From assembly GCA_904830895.1 (NCBI GenBank), contig LR882958.1:5103501-5167500 (forward strand): a stretch of 64,000 bases of DNA. Reading direction: 5' to 3'. Both the position numbers and the translations under genes were made by a program. Numbering within the stretch: position 1 is the first letter of the stretch; the number at the start of each line of letters is the position of its first letter. This document shows positions 9,844 to 19,844 of this stretch, in pieces. The stretch comes from Planktothrix rubescens CCAP 1459/22. Its GTDB lineage: Bacteria > Cyanobacteriota > Cyanobacteriia > Cyanobacteriales > Microcoleaceae. The notes under the pieces were generated by a model. It made no database searches. It was not told where the DNA came from and was given only the letters and a program-made list of their open reading frames with translations.

Positions 9844-9999
9844 TTTACGGTTTTGCTCCTGATTGGCAAAGTCAGATAGTGGGATTTATGAATTAAGGCT
9901 ACTGGATAGCGCGAGTATAACTACTCAAAAGTTAACATTTTCTTAATCTTATCCCTTTTTAGCTGAAATCGCAAGAAAGTCTCGCGTCTGGAATCTTCT

Positions 10000-10020
10000 C
10001 TGTGTCTTTGTGGTTAAATT
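10000..10020 (+). repeat. Dispersed TGTGTCTTTGTGGTTAAATT motif, copy 2, overlapping the purL stop
   Basis: The same motif as at 8270 and 38687. Here its last bases overlap the purL stop codon (complement of TTA at 10019-10021), so the gene end and the repeat are joined. Confidence 0.7.
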
Positions 10021-12466
10021 AATCCTGACCATCCACCCTGCGTTCAATCGCATTAAAATAGCGATCGCCCATTTCTCCAAGATCAACCTCAATTAAACCC
10101 TGATCATCGGCTAAAATCCTTAAAGGTTCAGATCCCGAACCCACAAAACCAAAGTTTTGCCAGATATCGTTTTCTTTCCCTAACTGTTGTTCTAAAAACC
10201 CTTCCCAAACCAACTGAGATTCAGGATGCACAGAAACCAGAATTTGTCCCCCTCCTTCTCCAAATAGAATATTATCCCAACGGACAGAAGGATTAGAACC
10301 TAAACCCAGCTTAACCGTCGCCCCTTTTTGGCCACTCAGACAAGATTCGGCCAGCGCCACCGCTAACCCCCCTTCAGCACAATCATGGGCCGATTTAATC
10401 CAACCTTGACGAATACCTTCCCGACAGGCAGTTTGTACCTTTTGTTCTAACTCAAAATCTACCCTCGGAGGCTTACCCGCAATCGTACTATGCAACACCG
10501 CCAAATATTCCGACGCGCCTAACGTGGGTAAAGTTTTGTCATCCCCCAAAAGATAGATTAAATCCCCCGAACTTTGCCAACCTTGACCACAAACCTTAGT
10601 TAAATCCGTAATTAGTCCCACCATTCCCACCACCGGGGTCGGATAAATTGATTCCGGGTTCCCCTCTGCATCTAGGGTTTCATTATAAAGTGACACATTC
10701 CCCCCCGTCACCGGAGTATTCAACGCCTTACAGCCATCGGAAATCCCCCGACAAGATTCCGCCAACTGCCAATATCCAATCGGTTTTTCAGGACTACCAA
10801 AATTCAAGTTATCCGTCACCGCAATCGGTTCGGCCCCCACACAACTTAAATTCCGGGCGGCTTCGGCTACCGTTGCCTTCGCTCCTTCGTAGGGGTCAAG
10901 ATACACATACCGAGAGTTACAGTCTACTGTTGCGGCTAGTCCACGATAGACCCCCCTCAGTCCCCCCTTACCAAGGGGGGAAGCCGGATCTTCAAGCCCC
11001 CCCTTATCCAGCAGGGAAGCCGGATCTTCATCTTCAAGCCCCCCCTTGGTAAGGGGGGGTTGGGGGGGTTCCAACGGCCTTAACCGAATCACCGCCGCAT
11101 CCCCACCCCCAGGAACTAAAACCGTATTATTCTGAACTTGATGATCATATTGTCGATAAACCCAGCGTTTAGAAGCAATAGAAGGGGTGTCTAATAAAGT
11201 CAATAACACTTGATTCCAAGATTGAAATTCCCCCTTAATTTTAATTCCTGATATTGTAGATTCCGGTAAATTTTCCGGTTTCCATTGCCAAGCTATTTGA
11301 ACATATTCTGGCGGTTCTGATAATATTTCTCGCGGATATAATGGCGTATTTTCTGCTAAAGCATCCGCCGGAATTTCCGCCGCAATTTCCCCTTGAAATA
11401 AAATTCTAACTATGGGTTCGGCAATCACAGTTCCCGCCACAACCGCTTGTAATCCCCAACGATGGAAAATATCAATTAACTCCTGTTCTCGCCCTTTTTG
11501 AGCGACAAATAACATCCGTTCTTGAGATTCCGATAATAGATATTCATAGGCAACCATTCCCGTTTCCCGTACCGGAATTAAGTCTAAATCTAGCTCAATT
11601 CCTACCCCACCTTTTGCCGCCATTTCTGATGTTGAGCAGGTAATTCCTGCCGCTCCCATATCCTGGGCTGCTACCACCGCACCCGTTTTAAATGCTTCTA
11701 AACAAGCTTCCACTAAAGACTTTTCTAAAAACGGATCTCCCACCTGTACCGCCGGACGATCTTGAATCGATTCTTCACTTAATTCGGCACTGGCGAAACT
11801 CGCTCCCCCCATGCCATCCCGCCCCGTTGTTGAACCAACATATAACACCGGATTTCCAATTCCTGAAGCACCAGATTTGACAATTTCTGGGGTTTCCATT
11901 AACCCAATTGCCATCGCATTAACTAGGGGGTTTCCGTTATAAGCTGGATCAAAATAAACCTCTCCCCCAACAGTTGGAACCCCGAAACAATTACCATAAT
12001 GACTAATACCAGAAACCACCCCTTTAAATATTTGTCTAGTTCGGTTATCTTCTAAGGAACCAAACCGCAAGGAATTTAACGCCGCAATTGGACGCGCTCC
12101 CATCGTAAAAATATCTCTTAAAATTCCCCCTACTCCCGTCGCAGCGCCTTGGAATGGTTCAATAGCTGAAGGGTGATTATGGGATTCGATTTTAAAGGCA
12201 ATATGCAGCCCATCACCAAAGTCCACAACTCCGGCATTTTCTCCTGGGCCAACTAAAATTCGTTCTCCCGTGGTGGGAAATTGTTTGAGCAGAGGGCGGG
12301 AATTTTTATAACAACAGTGTTCGCTCCACATCACCCCAAACATCCCTAATTCCGCTTTGTTGGGATGTCTTCCTAAGCGTCGGACAATTTCTTCATATTC
12401 TTCGGGTTTGATGCCTTCAGAGGCAATTTCTTCAGCAGAAAAGGGACAATTATTTTTGGTAGACAT
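10019..12466 (-). CDS. purL: Phosphoribosylformylglycinamidine synthase subunit PurL, with repeat-derived insert
   Basis: ATP-dependent amidation of FGAR to FGAM, working with PurQ and PurS. AIR-synthase-type motifs: [47 protein letters not shown], and in the second half [11 protein letters not shown] and GGNVSLYNE. At 815 residues it is longer than the usual 740-780. The excess is a low-complexity block of about 40 residues near 464-505 built from PPLTKGG-like units ([30 protein letters not shown]) and encoded by GC-rich palindromic repeats at about 10945-11072. The frame stays open and both flanking domains are intact, so the enzyme is probably functional with a surface loop. Confidence 0.95.
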   Translation of the reverse strand: MSTKNNCPFSAEEIASEGIKPEEYEEIVRRLGRHPNKAELGMFGVMWSEHCCYKNSRPLLKQFPTTGERILVGPGENAGVVDFGDGLHIAFKIESHNHPSAIEPFQGAATGVGGILRDIFTMGARPIAALNSLRFGSLEDNRTRQIFKGVVSGISHYGNCFGVPTVGGEVYFDPAYNGNPLVNAMAIGLMETPEIVKSGASGIGNPVLYVGSTTGRDGMGGASFASAELSEESIQDRPAVQVGDPFLEKSLVEACLEAFKTGAVVAAQDMGAAGITCSTSEMAAKGGVGIELDLDLIPVRETGMVAYEYLLSESQERMLFVAQKGREQELIDIFHRWGLQAVVAGTVIAEPIVRILFQGEIAAEIPADALAENTPLYPREILSEPPEYVQIAWQWKPENLPESTISGIKIKGEFQSWNQVLLTLLDTPSIASKRWVYRQYDHQVQNNTVLVPGGGDAAVIRLRPLEPPQPPLTKGGLEDEDPASLLDKGGLEDPASPLGKGGLRGVYRGLAATVDCNSRYVYLDPYEGAKATVAEAARNLSCVGAEPIAVTDNLNFGSPEKPIGYWQLAESCRGISDGCKALNTPVTGGNVSLYNETLDAEGNPESIYPTPVVGMVGLITDLTKVCGQGWQSSGDLIYLLGDDKTLPTLGASEYLAVLHSTIAGKPPRVDFELEQKVQTACREGIRQGWIKSAHDCAEGGLAVALAESCLSGQKGATVKLGLGSNPSVRWDNILFGEGGGQILVSVHPESQLVWEGFLEQQLGKENDIWQNFGFVGSGSEPLRILADDQGLIEVDLGEMGDRYFNAIERRVDGQD
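10945..11072 (-). repeat. PPLTKGG-type GC-rich repeat cluster inserted in frame in purL
   Basis: Three related units, each containing a C-run and a G-run around TTGGTAAG or similar (for example CCCCCCTTACCAAGGGGGG), lie within the purL frame. The same family forms an array after pilQ at 55580-55803. Confidence 0.85.
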
Positions 12467-12570
12467 CTATACAAGCGATCGCACTTTTCACCACAGCATT
12501 TCCCATTCTATCTTCTCCTCACTCAAAACTGATTTGATTAAAAAAATTGCCGACTAGATAGGAGCTACCC

Positions 12571-12599
12571 TTGACAAATTCCCGCAGCCGTCGTATAAT
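12571..12599 (+). promoter_or_regulatory. Perfect consensus sigma-70-type promoter upstream of tadA
   Basis: TTGACA (12571-12576), a 17-base spacer and TATAAT (12594-12599). The expected transcription start is near 12606, nine bases before the first ATG at 12615 and about 57 before the more likely start at 12663. It is the only exact two-box consensus I saw in the window. Confidence 0.8.
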
Positions 12600-12662
12600 G
12601 ACTATACGGCTAACATGGACATACACTTGATTAAAAAATCAATATACAAACACAACCCCCCG

Positions 12663-13151
12663 ATGTCTGGTTCCCCAAACCCAATTTTTAACAACTATTC
12701 CACCCATCAATATTGGATGAGTCGGGCTTTAGAATTAGCGCAACAAGCTGGAGAAGCCGGAGAAGTCCCCGTTGGAGCTATTATTATTAATCAGAACAAT
12801 CAACTAATTTCCCAAGCCCAAAACCGCAAAGAAAGAGACTGTGACCCCACCGCCCACGCCGAAATATTAGCCCTACGAGAAGCAGGAAAACTATTAAAAA
12901 ATTGGCATCTAAATACCTGTACTTTGTACGTCACCCTTGAACCCTGTCCCTTATGTACCGGAGCCATATTACAAGCTCGTTTAGGGTTACTGGTTTATGG
13001 CGCCGATGACCCCAAAACCGGAACTATCCGTACCGTTATCAACCTTCCCAATAGTCCCTGTTCTTATCATAAATTATCGGTTTTAGGTGGAATATTAGAA
13101 TCTCCTTGTCGTCAACAATTACAATCTTGGTTTGCTCAAAAACGCAATTAA
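12663..13151 (+). CDS. tadA: tRNA adenosine(34) deaminase TadA
   Basis: Converts A34 of tRNA-Arg(ACG) to inosine. The zinc deaminase motifs are intact: HAEILALREAG (HAE) and LEPCPLCTGAI (PCxxC). Alignment of HQYWMSRALELAQQAGEAGEVPVGA with known TadA supports a start at 12663 (MSGSPNP), giving 162 residues; an upstream in-frame ATG at 12615 would add 16 residues not typical of the family and leave a 9-base leader. A consensus promoter lies at 12571-12599. It is divergent from purL. Confidence 0.93.
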   Translation: MSGSPNPIFNNYSTHQYWMSRALELAQQAGEAGEVPVGAIIINQNNQLISQAQNRKERDCDPTAHAEILALREAGKLLKNWHLNTCTLYVTLEPCPLCTGAILQARLGLLVYGADDPKTGTIRTVINLPNSPCSYHKLSVLGGILESPCRQQLQSWFAQKRN

Positions 13152-13282
13152 ATAGACAATAAAAAAACTGTCCTAATCACGATCAATAAAACCCTTTAAA
13201 CTGTTTAAAATCCAGTTAAGAGGTTTATTCAACCTGCGAAAACCGTTATGCTCATCTTTGATCTAATCAATCTTTTGCAAAA

Positions 13283-13957
13283 ATGTCCATATCTACAAAA
13301 GAAACACAGGTTAATTCTGACGTTTCTCCCTTGCTGGCTGCAATTGTTTATCCCTTGGGACGACATCTGGTTTTACCATTTTATTTTAAATCCTTGGAAG
13401 TCATCGGCCAAGAAAATCTTCCCCAACAAGGCCCTATTATTTTAGCACCAACCCATCGTTCCCGTTGGGATGCAATTATGATTCCCTTTTCCACAGGTCG
13501 CTATGTCACCGGGCGGGACTTGCGGTTTATGGTTACGGTTGATGAAATGAAAGGACTACAGGGGTGGTTTATTCGTCACCTCGGTGGGTTTGCAATTAAT
13601 CAAAAACATCCGACTATTTCTACGATTCGTTATGGCGTGGAATTGCTACACCAAGGAGAAATGTTAGTGATTTTTCCAGAAGGAAATATTTTTCAGGATG
13701 ACCAAGTTCACCCCCTAAAATTAGGACTGGGACGTTTAGCCATCCAAGCGGAAACTAGCCAGGAACATTTAGGAATTAAGATTGTCCCGATTTCTGTACG
13801 CTATAATCCGATTATTCCCTGTCGAGGTTCTAGTGTTAAAATAAAAATCGGTACTCCCTTATCTGTGACTGATTATTGTCAAGGTTCAGCCAAAAAAGAT
13901 GCTCAACATCTGATTCAAGATTTACAATTAGCACTGAACCAAATTGATCAACCCTAA
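13283..13957 (+). CDS. plsC: 1-acyl-sn-glycerol-3-phosphate acyltransferase
   Basis: Acylates lysophosphatidic acid to phosphatidic acid at the inner membrane. The HxxxxD block is THRSRWDAIMIPF, and the second block is VIFPEGNIFQDDQ. 224 residues is usual for the cyanobacterial form. It follows tadA in the same direction after 131 bp, and a small conserved gene starts 42 bp downstream. Confidence 0.88.
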   Translation: MSISTKETQVNSDVSPLLAAIVYPLGRHLVLPFYFKSLEVIGQENLPQQGPIILAPTHRSRWDAIMIPFSTGRYVTGRDLRFMVTVDEMKGLQGWFIRHLGGFAINQKHPTISTIRYGVELLHQGEMLVIFPEGNIFQDDQVHPLKLGLGRLAIQAETSQEHLGIKIVPISVRYNPIIPCRGSSVKIKIGTPLSVTDYCQGSAKKDAQHLIQDLQLALNQIDQP

Positions 13958-13999
13958 GTGTTATAATTATAACTACTTTTAATTAATAAGCTGTTAAGC

Positions 14000-14422
14000 A
14001 TGATGGACTCTAGCTTGAATTTTAAGCCCGGTCAAATTGTGGGATTAAATCATCAAAACAGTTGTTTGTATGCAGAAGTAATTCAAGTTGTCGAAGTTCG
14101 GGGAGTCTGTTGGGTAAGACCTTTGATGTTAATTCAAGGATTATCTGAATATCCAGAAGACAATTTTTCGAGTTTTGGTTTTACCCCGGAAACCTTTATT
14201 TTATCTGATTTACGCCAAAGTCCTGATTTAATTTGGCCAACACATTTATTTAGGGCTGCTTTGGATACGGAAGTTATTACTTTCTTAGCACAGTTAGAGT
14301 CTCCAGAGGCTAATTATCCTGGACTTAAACGAGTCAATACTTGTTCTGCTCACCAACAACTGCAAGATTTTATCGGTCAGGTTTGGCGAGCTTCTGCTAA
14401 TATTTTTGATTCTAATCGTTAG
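14000..14422 (+). CDS. Conserved cyanobacterial hypothetical protein
   Basis: A 140-residue soluble protein without signal peptide or membrane segment. The N-terminus (FKPGQIVGLNHQNSCLYAEVIQVVEVRGVCWVRPLML) looks like a small beta-barrel; the C-terminal half is mostly helical. I do not recognise a named domain. Codon use and spacing after plsC support a real gene, perhaps on the same transcript. Confidence 0.7.
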   Translation: MMDSSLNFKPGQIVGLNHQNSCLYAEVIQVVEVRGVCWVRPLMLIQGLSEYPEDNFSSFGFTPETFILSDLRQSPDLIWPTHLFRAALDTEVITFLAQLESPEANYPGLKRVNTCSAHQQLQDFIGQVWRASANIFDSNR

Positions 14423-14474
14423 AATACAAAACCCTGTTTATTGTTGCATCTCGAAATTTTTAAATCCCAAGCTA

Positions 14475-14669
14475 TTAATGGCTAGAAACTAAGCGAATGC
14501 GCCCAGCATCCATTTCTTCCATTAATAATTCTAAGGCTTCATAATCGACATCGGAAACATAACCCAGTCGGGTTAATTCTGTATTAATCGCATTTTCAAT
14601 TTCAGGAGTCAGACATCTAAAATAGAGAGCTTTTTCAACCAGTTTACGAATCATATTCGTTGCTGACAT
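14475..14669 (-). CDS. Small conserved cyanobacterial protein
   Basis: 64 residues, acidic and predicted helical (RKLVEKALYFRCLTPEIENA, LELLMEEMDAGRIRLV). ATG start confirmed on the sequence. Similar small proteins of unknown function are common in cyanobacteria, as I remember them; no domain is named here. Convergent with the 14000-14422 gene. Confidence 0.65.
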   Translation of the reverse strand: MSATNMIRKLVEKALYFRCLTPEIENAINTELTRLGYVSDVDYEALELLMEEMDAGRIRLVSSH

Positions 14670-14979
14670 AGTAGGTACGGATAACTCGCATATTTTTATT
14701 ATGTTATAAATAGTGATTTTTATTTGTGATCATATCCTTTTATTTGAAGTGATCTTTATCACTTAATATATGGGAACTTTGGTAACATTTATTTAGTCCC
14801 AATTTCATCTACCTTGAGATAGATTTTCAGTATATTTTAATACGTTTGACCCAAAAGTTATTTTAAAAAATTAATTGTTTTTTAGGTTTCGTCCTCAAAT
14901 ATTTGATTACACGGTACTGCTACAATCAACACGATGGCAACATCAATGGTAATCTTAAAATATTGTCGTTATTAATAGG
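14670..14979. other. 310-bp AT-rich spacer with a perfect stem-loop
   Basis: No gene seen. It contains a perfect 7-bp inverted repeat, AAGTGAT-CTTT-ATCACTT (14747-14764), without a T-run, so an operator or leader structure is as likely as a terminator. The right part must hold the promoter of the GTG-started radical SAM gene. Confidence 0.4.
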
Positions 14980-17700
14980 GTGAGGTTTGCCTTGAATGTC
15001 GCAGTCGAGAAACTAATTACACCAGAAATTCATCAACCTGCCCGTTATCTGGGTCAGGAGTTAGGCGCCAAACGCAAACCTTGGGAGTCCGCCGTCGTCC
15101 GTTGGTCGTTAACCTATCCTGAAGTTTACGAGGTCGGAGTCTCAAACCTTGGCCATGTTATTCTCTATAATATCTTAAATACTCAACCTCGGCAATTATG
15201 CGATCGCGCCTATCTCCCAGCGTCGGACTTAGCAAAAAAATTACGCGAGACTAAAACCCCTTTATTTGGTGTTGAGTCCCGTCATTTTTTAATTGATTTT
15301 GATATTTTAGGATTTAGCCTCAGCTACGAATTAGGGGCAACAAATATCTTAGAAATGTTAGATTTAGCCGGAATTCCCCTAACTTGGGAAGACCGACAAA
15401 ATTATTCGGTTTGGGGTGATGATCAAAATTCTGATCAACCCCATTATCCCTTAATTTTTGCCGGGGGACAAACGGCCACATCTAACCCCGAACCCTACTC
15501 GGATTTTTTTGATTTTATCGCTTTAGGAGATGGGGAAGAATTATTACCAGAAATTGGATTAATTTTAGAAGAATGCAAGAAAAAGAACTTAGATAGAAAA
15601 GCCGTATTACTAGATTTAGCCCAAATTCCAGGGATCTATGTTCCCCAATTTTATCAGATGGCAGAAGATGGTTCTGTTCATCCCAAACATCCTAATGTTC
15701 CTGCCAAAATTTTAAGACGGGTAGCCGCACCAATGCCCGCCTATTCGATTAAATTTGTTCCTTATGTGCAAACAGTTCATGATCGGTTAGTAATTGAAGT
15801 TAGACGGGGTTGTACCAGGGGATGTCGTTTTTGTCAACCGGGAATGTTAACCCGTCCAGCGCGAGATGTGGAACCGGAAGATGTGATTCAAGCTGTTGAA
15901 AAAGGGATGAAAGAAACGGGTTATAATGAATTTTCCTTATTATCTTTGAGTTGTTCCGATTATTTATCCTTACCCTCGGTGGGAATGGAAATTAAGAACC
16001 GTCTTAAAGATTATAATGTTAGTTTATCTTTACCTAGTCAACGGGTAGATCGCTTTGATGAAAATATTGCTAATATTCTAGGGGGAGCGCGACAAAGTGG
16101 GTTAACTTTTGCCCCAGAAGCGGGAACTCAAAGAATGCGAGATATTATTAATAAAGGGTTAACTAATGAGGAATTATTAAAGGGAGTTAAAACCGCCTTT
16201 GACCAAGGTTGGGATAAAATTAAACTCTATTTTATGATTGGTTTACCCGGAGAAACCGATGCCGATATATTAGGAATTGCCGAAACCGTTGCTTGGTTAA
16301 AACGAGAATGTTCTGCTAAAGATCGCAGAAAGTTAAACTTTAATTTAACTATTTCTAACTTTACACCTAAACCCCATACTCCCTTTCAATGGCATTCAGT
16401 TTCCACAACAGAATTCCAACGCAAACAGAAATTATTAAAACAAGAATTTCGACAAATGCGAGGGGTAAAGGTAAACTTTACTGATGTTAGAATCTCGGCC
16501 ATGGAGGATTTTGTTGGTCGAGGCGATCGCCGTTTAGGGCCAGTGGTGCGTCGTGCGTGGGAACTCGGCGCCGGAATGGACTCCTGGTGGGAAAGTTTGG
16601 ATCGAGCTTTTGGCGCTTGGACACAGGCTATAGAAGAAGCAGGTTTGAGTTGGAAATATCGTCGGGTGGAAAGCGGGGAATGGAATTTAATTGAGGGAAC
16701 AGGGAACAGCCCCCCCAAACCCCCCGTGCACGGGGGGCTAGGGGGGGAGGAAACAGGGAATAGTCAAGAACAGGATTATGCAGTATTATTAGATCAGCCC
16801 TTACCTTGGGATCATATTGATAGTGGAATTGATAAAAATTGGCTCAAGGAAGATTTAAAACTGGCTTTAGAAGCGGCTACCGTTCCCGATTGTTCCTTTG
16901 AAAGTTGTTCCCATTGTGGAGTTTGTGGAACCGATTTTGGTCATAATATTGTGATCAAATCTCCCCCAATTCCCCAATTTGCCGGAGAATTTATTCCTAA
17001 TTCTCAACGAGTCCAACGTTTAAGAGTTAGATTTGGAAAATTAGGAGATATGGCTTTAGTCGGACATTTGGATTTATTCAGATTATTTGATCGGGCGATT
17101 CGTCGGGCTTCAATTCCCTTAGCGTTTACCGGAGGATACCGTCCAAATCCGCGAATTTCCATTGCTTTTGCCTTACCATTAGGAGCAACAAGTAGCGGAG
17201 AAATTGTGGATTTTGAATTAACAGAATCCATGAATATCGAGGAATTTCGCCAAAAATTAGCCCAGGGTTTACCCGATAATATTCCTTTGTATCAAATTCA
17301 AGAAGTTCCCATAGACTTACCCTCCCTAACGGATGCGGTGGAAAAAGCAGAATATTATTTAACCGTAAATTGGATAGGAGAAATAGACGCTATCCCCGAA
17401 TGGTTAAATTGGATTAATGCAGTTAAAGCCACATCAGAAATTTTATGGGAGAAAACCACAAAATCAGGCAAAAAGAACATCATAAATTTACGAGAACAAT
17501 TATTTGAACTGGAGATGATTTCCGAGGAAGATCAATTGTTGCGTTATGTGGGGAGTTGTCGGAATGATGGGACACAACTACGACCCGAACTAATGATTAA
17601 GATGTTAGAACAGGTAACTGGCCAAGAATTCCAACTGTTACACATTCACCGCCATTCACTTTTAACGCGACCCGAAAAGATTTCTATATCTGGTTGGTGA
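14980..17700 (+). CDS. TIGR03960-type B12-binding/radical SAM protein with C-terminal DUF2344 domain
   Basis: 906 residues from a GTG start. The N-terminal part resembles a degenerate B12-binding fold ([34 protein letters not shown]). The radical SAM core carries the cluster motif [15 protein letters not shown] near residue 278 and [11 protein letters not shown]. Cysteines CSHCGVCG lie near 645. The last about 220 residues ([31 protein letters not shown]) form a DUF2344/TIGR03936 domain. The gene is regularly found next to rne in cyanobacteria; substrate unknown. About 24 residues around 572-596 ([16 protein letters not shown]) are encoded by a GC-rich repeat inserted in frame. Confidence 0.9.
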   Translation: MRFALNVAVEKLITPEIHQPARYLGQELGAKRKPWESAVVRWSLTYPEVYEVGVSNLGHVILYNILNTQPRQLCDRAYLPASDLAKKLRETKTPLFGVESRHFLIDFDILGFSLSYELGATNILEMLDLAGIPLTWEDRQNYSVWGDDQNSDQPHYPLIFAGGQTATSNPEPYSDFFDFIALGDGEELLPEIGLILEECKKKNLDRKAVLLDLAQIPGIYVPQFYQMAEDGSVHPKHPNVPAKILRRVAAPMPAYSIKFVPYVQTVHDRLVIEVRRGCTRGCRFCQPGMLTRPARDVEPEDVIQAVEKGMKETGYNEFSLLSLSCSDYLSLPSVGMEIKNRLKDYNVSLSLPSQRVDRFDENIANILGGARQSGLTFAPEAGTQRMRDIINKGLTNEELLKGVKTAFDQGWDKIKLYFMIGLPGETDADILGIAETVAWLKRECSAKDRRKLNFNLTISNFTPKPHTPFQWHSVSTTEFQRKQKLLKQEFRQMRGVKVNFTDVRISAMEDFVGRGDRRLGPVVRRAWELGAGMDSWWESLDRAFGAWTQAIEEAGLSWKYRRVESGEWNLIEGTGNSPPKPPVHGGLGGEETGNSQEQDYAVLLDQPLPWDHIDSGIDKNWLKEDLKLALEAATVPDCSFESCSHCGVCGTDFGHNIVIKSPPIPQFAGEFIPNSQRVQRLRVRFGKLGDMALVGHLDLFRLFDRAIRRASIPLAFTGGYRPNPRISIAFALPLGATSSGEIVDFELTESMNIEEFRQKLAQGLPDNIPLYQIQEVPIDLPSLTDAVEKAEYYLTVNWIGEIDAIPEWLNWINAVKATSEILWEKTTKSGKKNIINLREQLFELEMISEEDQLLRYVGSCRNDGTQLRPELMIKMLEQVTGQEFQLLHIHRHSLLTRPEKISISGW
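16697..16760 (+). repeat. GTGCAC-centred GC-rich repeat inserted in frame in the radical SAM gene
   Basis: The unit GGGAACAG-C7-AAA-C6-GTGCAC-G6-CTA-G7-AGG is nearly identical to the intergenic copy at 34522-34578. It encodes [12 protein letters not shown] between an Arg/Trp-rich stretch and the continued domain, and the frame is kept. Confidence 0.85.
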
Positions 17701-18404
17701 TAATTTGTGTTTACGACCGTGCTATAATGAAACCCGGTAAGCCAAGTTTTGTAGCATAGTGGGCGGGTTCGCCTGAATCTAGGCTACAAACCGACAATAT
17801 TACAGATTGCAGGTTAGAAGCGGCTATAATAAACTGATCAAACCGGAAGCTCACCTGTACTTAAAGTTAGTGTAGGTTCTTGACTGGTAGCGCACCTGTT
17901 GATCAGGCGGTTGGGAAATCAACCAAACCCTAATGTTACTAAAAATCAACGGAAGAAAGTAGCAAAAAACTTTTTCTGGCATCTGTCTTGATACCATAAA
18001 GAAACAAACACTTTCAATGGCTAGATTTAAGTTCATTGAGGGCAGTTGGGGGAGAGATCATCTAGCTTGGAATGTGCGATCTAGGCTGTAGTCCCTAAAG
18101 TTTTCGTAGATACGGATACTATATTGGTGAGTTAGTCAAGAGGTCAACCCCTGTCAAACCCAAGTATTCCTTTGGACAGAATCATGATGAAGGCAGATGG
18201 ATAACAAATAACCGCCTATAATTTCATTTTCCCATAACCTTTAAAGGCTTAAATTTGATGGATTTTGGATATTAAATTTGGGTGTTTGTTAACCGTTGAT
18301 TTTCAATGATCAAAACCTGATTCCCTCTTGCGGTTTGCCCGTTGGCTCGGTGTGTCCTTGGTGTCTTCCTAATGGCGATAAAATTCGCATTAATGAATTT
18401 ATCG
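17701..18404 (+). promoter_or_regulatory. About 700-bp leader/regulatory region, probably the old rne 5' region
   Basis: No open frame of note. There are -10-like TATAAT boxes at 17723-17728 and 17825-17830. Adjacent hairpins CCTG-TTGAT-CAGG (17895-17907) and GGTTG-GGAAAT-CAACC (17909-17924) look like folded RNA, and GATAAAATTC pairs with GAATTTATC at about 18374-18400. Long structured rne leaders are known in cyanobacteria, used for feedback by RNase E. Assignment to rne is by position; a TnpB element now separates it from the gene. An independent small RNA is also possible. Confidence 0.45.
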
Positions 18405-18492
18405 AAAAAATGGGTTTAAAACCCCTAAGTTCTACTTAGGCTTTTTATTCAATTGTATTGTATACTGAAGAAGAAGATTTTAAGAGCAAAGA

Positions 18493-19665
18493 ATGAAGTT
18501 AAGGTATCGGTATAGAATCTACCCAACAGACCAACAAAAGGGGCTAATATCCCGATTGTTTGGTTGTTGTCGTGTGGTTTTTAACGATGCCTTAGCTTAC
18601 TGTCAAGATCAATACCGTGCGGGTAGTAAAAAGCCTTCTAGTGGCGAACTTTCTAAAAGACTTACAGAACTCAAAAAAACCGAGGAGAAAATCTGGTTGG
18701 GAGAGGTTTCCTCTATTCCCTTACAACAAAGTTTAAGGGATTTGGAGCAGGCTTATTCTAACTTTTTCAAATCCTGTAAAGTCCAAAGAAAAGGCAAGAA
18801 AGTTAAGCCACCTAAATTTAAGAAGCGTAAGTCTAAACAGTCTGCTAAGTTCACCGACAATGGGTTCAAACTCTATCCTAATTCTGATTACATTTACCTA
18901 GCCAAAATTGGTGATATCAAAGTGATTTGGAGTAGGGAGTTACCCGCAATTCCTTCTGGTGTTACCTTAGTCAAAGATAGTGCTGATAGGTATTTTGTGA
19001 GCTTTGTAGTTGAGTTTAATCCTCGGCAATTAGCAAAGAACGGACAAAGTGTTGGAATTGATTTAGGAATCACCGATTTTGCTACATTAAGCGACGGTGA
19101 AAAAATTAAATCTCCTCAACCTTTAAAGAAACAATTAAAGCGTTTGAGGAGATTACAGCAAAATTTGTCAAGAAAACAGAAGGGTAGCAGAAGAAGGGAA
19201 GTTGCTAGAAAAAAACTAGCCAAACTTCACGCTAAAATTTCTGATACCCGAAACGATTTTTTGCATAAGTTGTCAACTAAGATTATTCGTGAAAATCAAA
19301 CAATAGTCTTGGAAGACTTAAATGTTTCAGGAATGGTTAAAAATAGGAAATTAGCCCGTGCTATTTCTGATTTGGGCTGGCGTAGTTTCAGAACTATGTT
19401 AGAAGCCAAGTCAGTCATGTACGGGCGTGATTTTCGAGTAATTGATAGATGGACTCCCACTTCTCAAACTTGCTCTTGCTGCGGTTTTCGCGGTGGCAAA
19501 AAAGAGTTGAGTGTTAGAGAGTGGACTTGTTTAAATTGTGGCGAATCTCATGATCGAGATATCAACGCAGCAATTAATATTTTAGTCGCCGGAGGGCTTT
19601 CGGAGACTTTAAACGGACGTGGAGAGAAGGTCAGTCTTTCTGCAAAGAAAGCATCGTCTCTGTGA
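18493..19665 (+). CDS. tnpB: TnpB RNA-guided endonuclease (IS605 OrfB family)
   Basis: A complete 390-residue protein. The RuvC triad is present: D190 in GIDLGITDF, E274 in IVLEDLNVSG, and D354/D356 in SHDRDINAAINIL. The zinc ribbon has CSCC (327-330) and CLNC (346-349). The Lys-rich N-terminal half contains the typical LFGCCRVVFNDAL motif. TnpB proteins are nucleases guided by a right-end RNA to sites beside a target-adjacent motif. It lies just upstream of rne in the same direction, so read-through is possible. All catalytic residues are intact, so activity is plausible. Confidence 0.93.
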   Translation: MKLRYRYRIYPTDQQKGLISRLFGCCRVVFNDALAYCQDQYRAGSKKPSSGELSKRLTELKKTEEKIWLGEVSSIPLQQSLRDLEQAYSNFFKSCKVQRKGKKVKPPKFKKRKSKQSAKFTDNGFKLYPNSDYIYLAKIGDIKVIWSRELPAIPSGVTLVKDSADRYFVSFVVEFNPRQLAKNGQSVGIDLGITDFATLSDGEKIKSPQPLKKQLKRLRRLQQNLSRKQKGSRRREVARKKLAKLHAKISDTRNDFLHKLSTKIIRENQTIVLEDLNVSGMVKNRKLARAISDLGWRSFRTMLEAKSVMYGRDFRVIDRWTPTSQTCSCCGFRGGKKELSVREWTCLNCGESHDRDINAAINILVAGGLSETLNGRGEKVSLSAKKASSL

Positions 19666-19773
19666 AGCGTCAACCCATCCAGCATTTCAGCAGCTATCTC
19701 CTGAGTTTGTCGAAGGGTTGATTTGTTGAAATAGATGGAATCCCCGTCCGTTTTACGGCGGGGCGGATGTCAA
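19600..19773 (+). ncRNA. Putative omega RNA (reRNA) at the TnpB right end
   Basis: The 3' end of tnpB and the 108 bp after it can fold: TCAACCC (19670-19676) with GGGTTGA (19715-19721), ATTTCA (19684-19689) with TGAAAT (19727-19732), then the terminal CCCCG/CGGGG hairpin. TnpB guide RNAs come from this position, with the guide read from the flank after the right end, here from 19774. The 5' end is not determinable from sequence. Confidence 0.5.
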
Positions 19774-19844
19774 TAATCACGTCAATATTGCTAGGTACAC
19801 GCAACGTAGGTGCTGACCATATTGCTAAGTTTTGAGGGAATTGA

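Larger units (their letters stand above)
18405..19773 (+). mobile_element. IS200/IS605-superfamily element with tnpB only (no tnpA)
   Basis: The left end is near a hairpin CCTAAGTTCTACTTAGG (about 18422-18438), and the left boundary is uncertain by tens of bases. The right end has a GC hairpin CCCCGTCCG/CGGCGGGG at about 19743-19764, then GATGTCAA ending at 19773. The same kind of end (GTGTCAA) bounds the smaller element at 57476. No Y1 transposase gene is present, so movement would need TnpA in trans. Confidence 0.75.

Noticed and set aside
10648-11052. Plus-strand 134-residue frame opposite purL
   Set aside because: Antisense shadow of purL and its repeat insert; Pro/Ser-rich composition follows from the repeat.
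17701-18404. tRNA or 6S RNA in the long spacer before the TnpB element
   Set aside because: No T-loop GGTTCRANYCC with matching acceptor arms was found, and I could not match the fold to 6S RNA; kept only as an unassigned leader.
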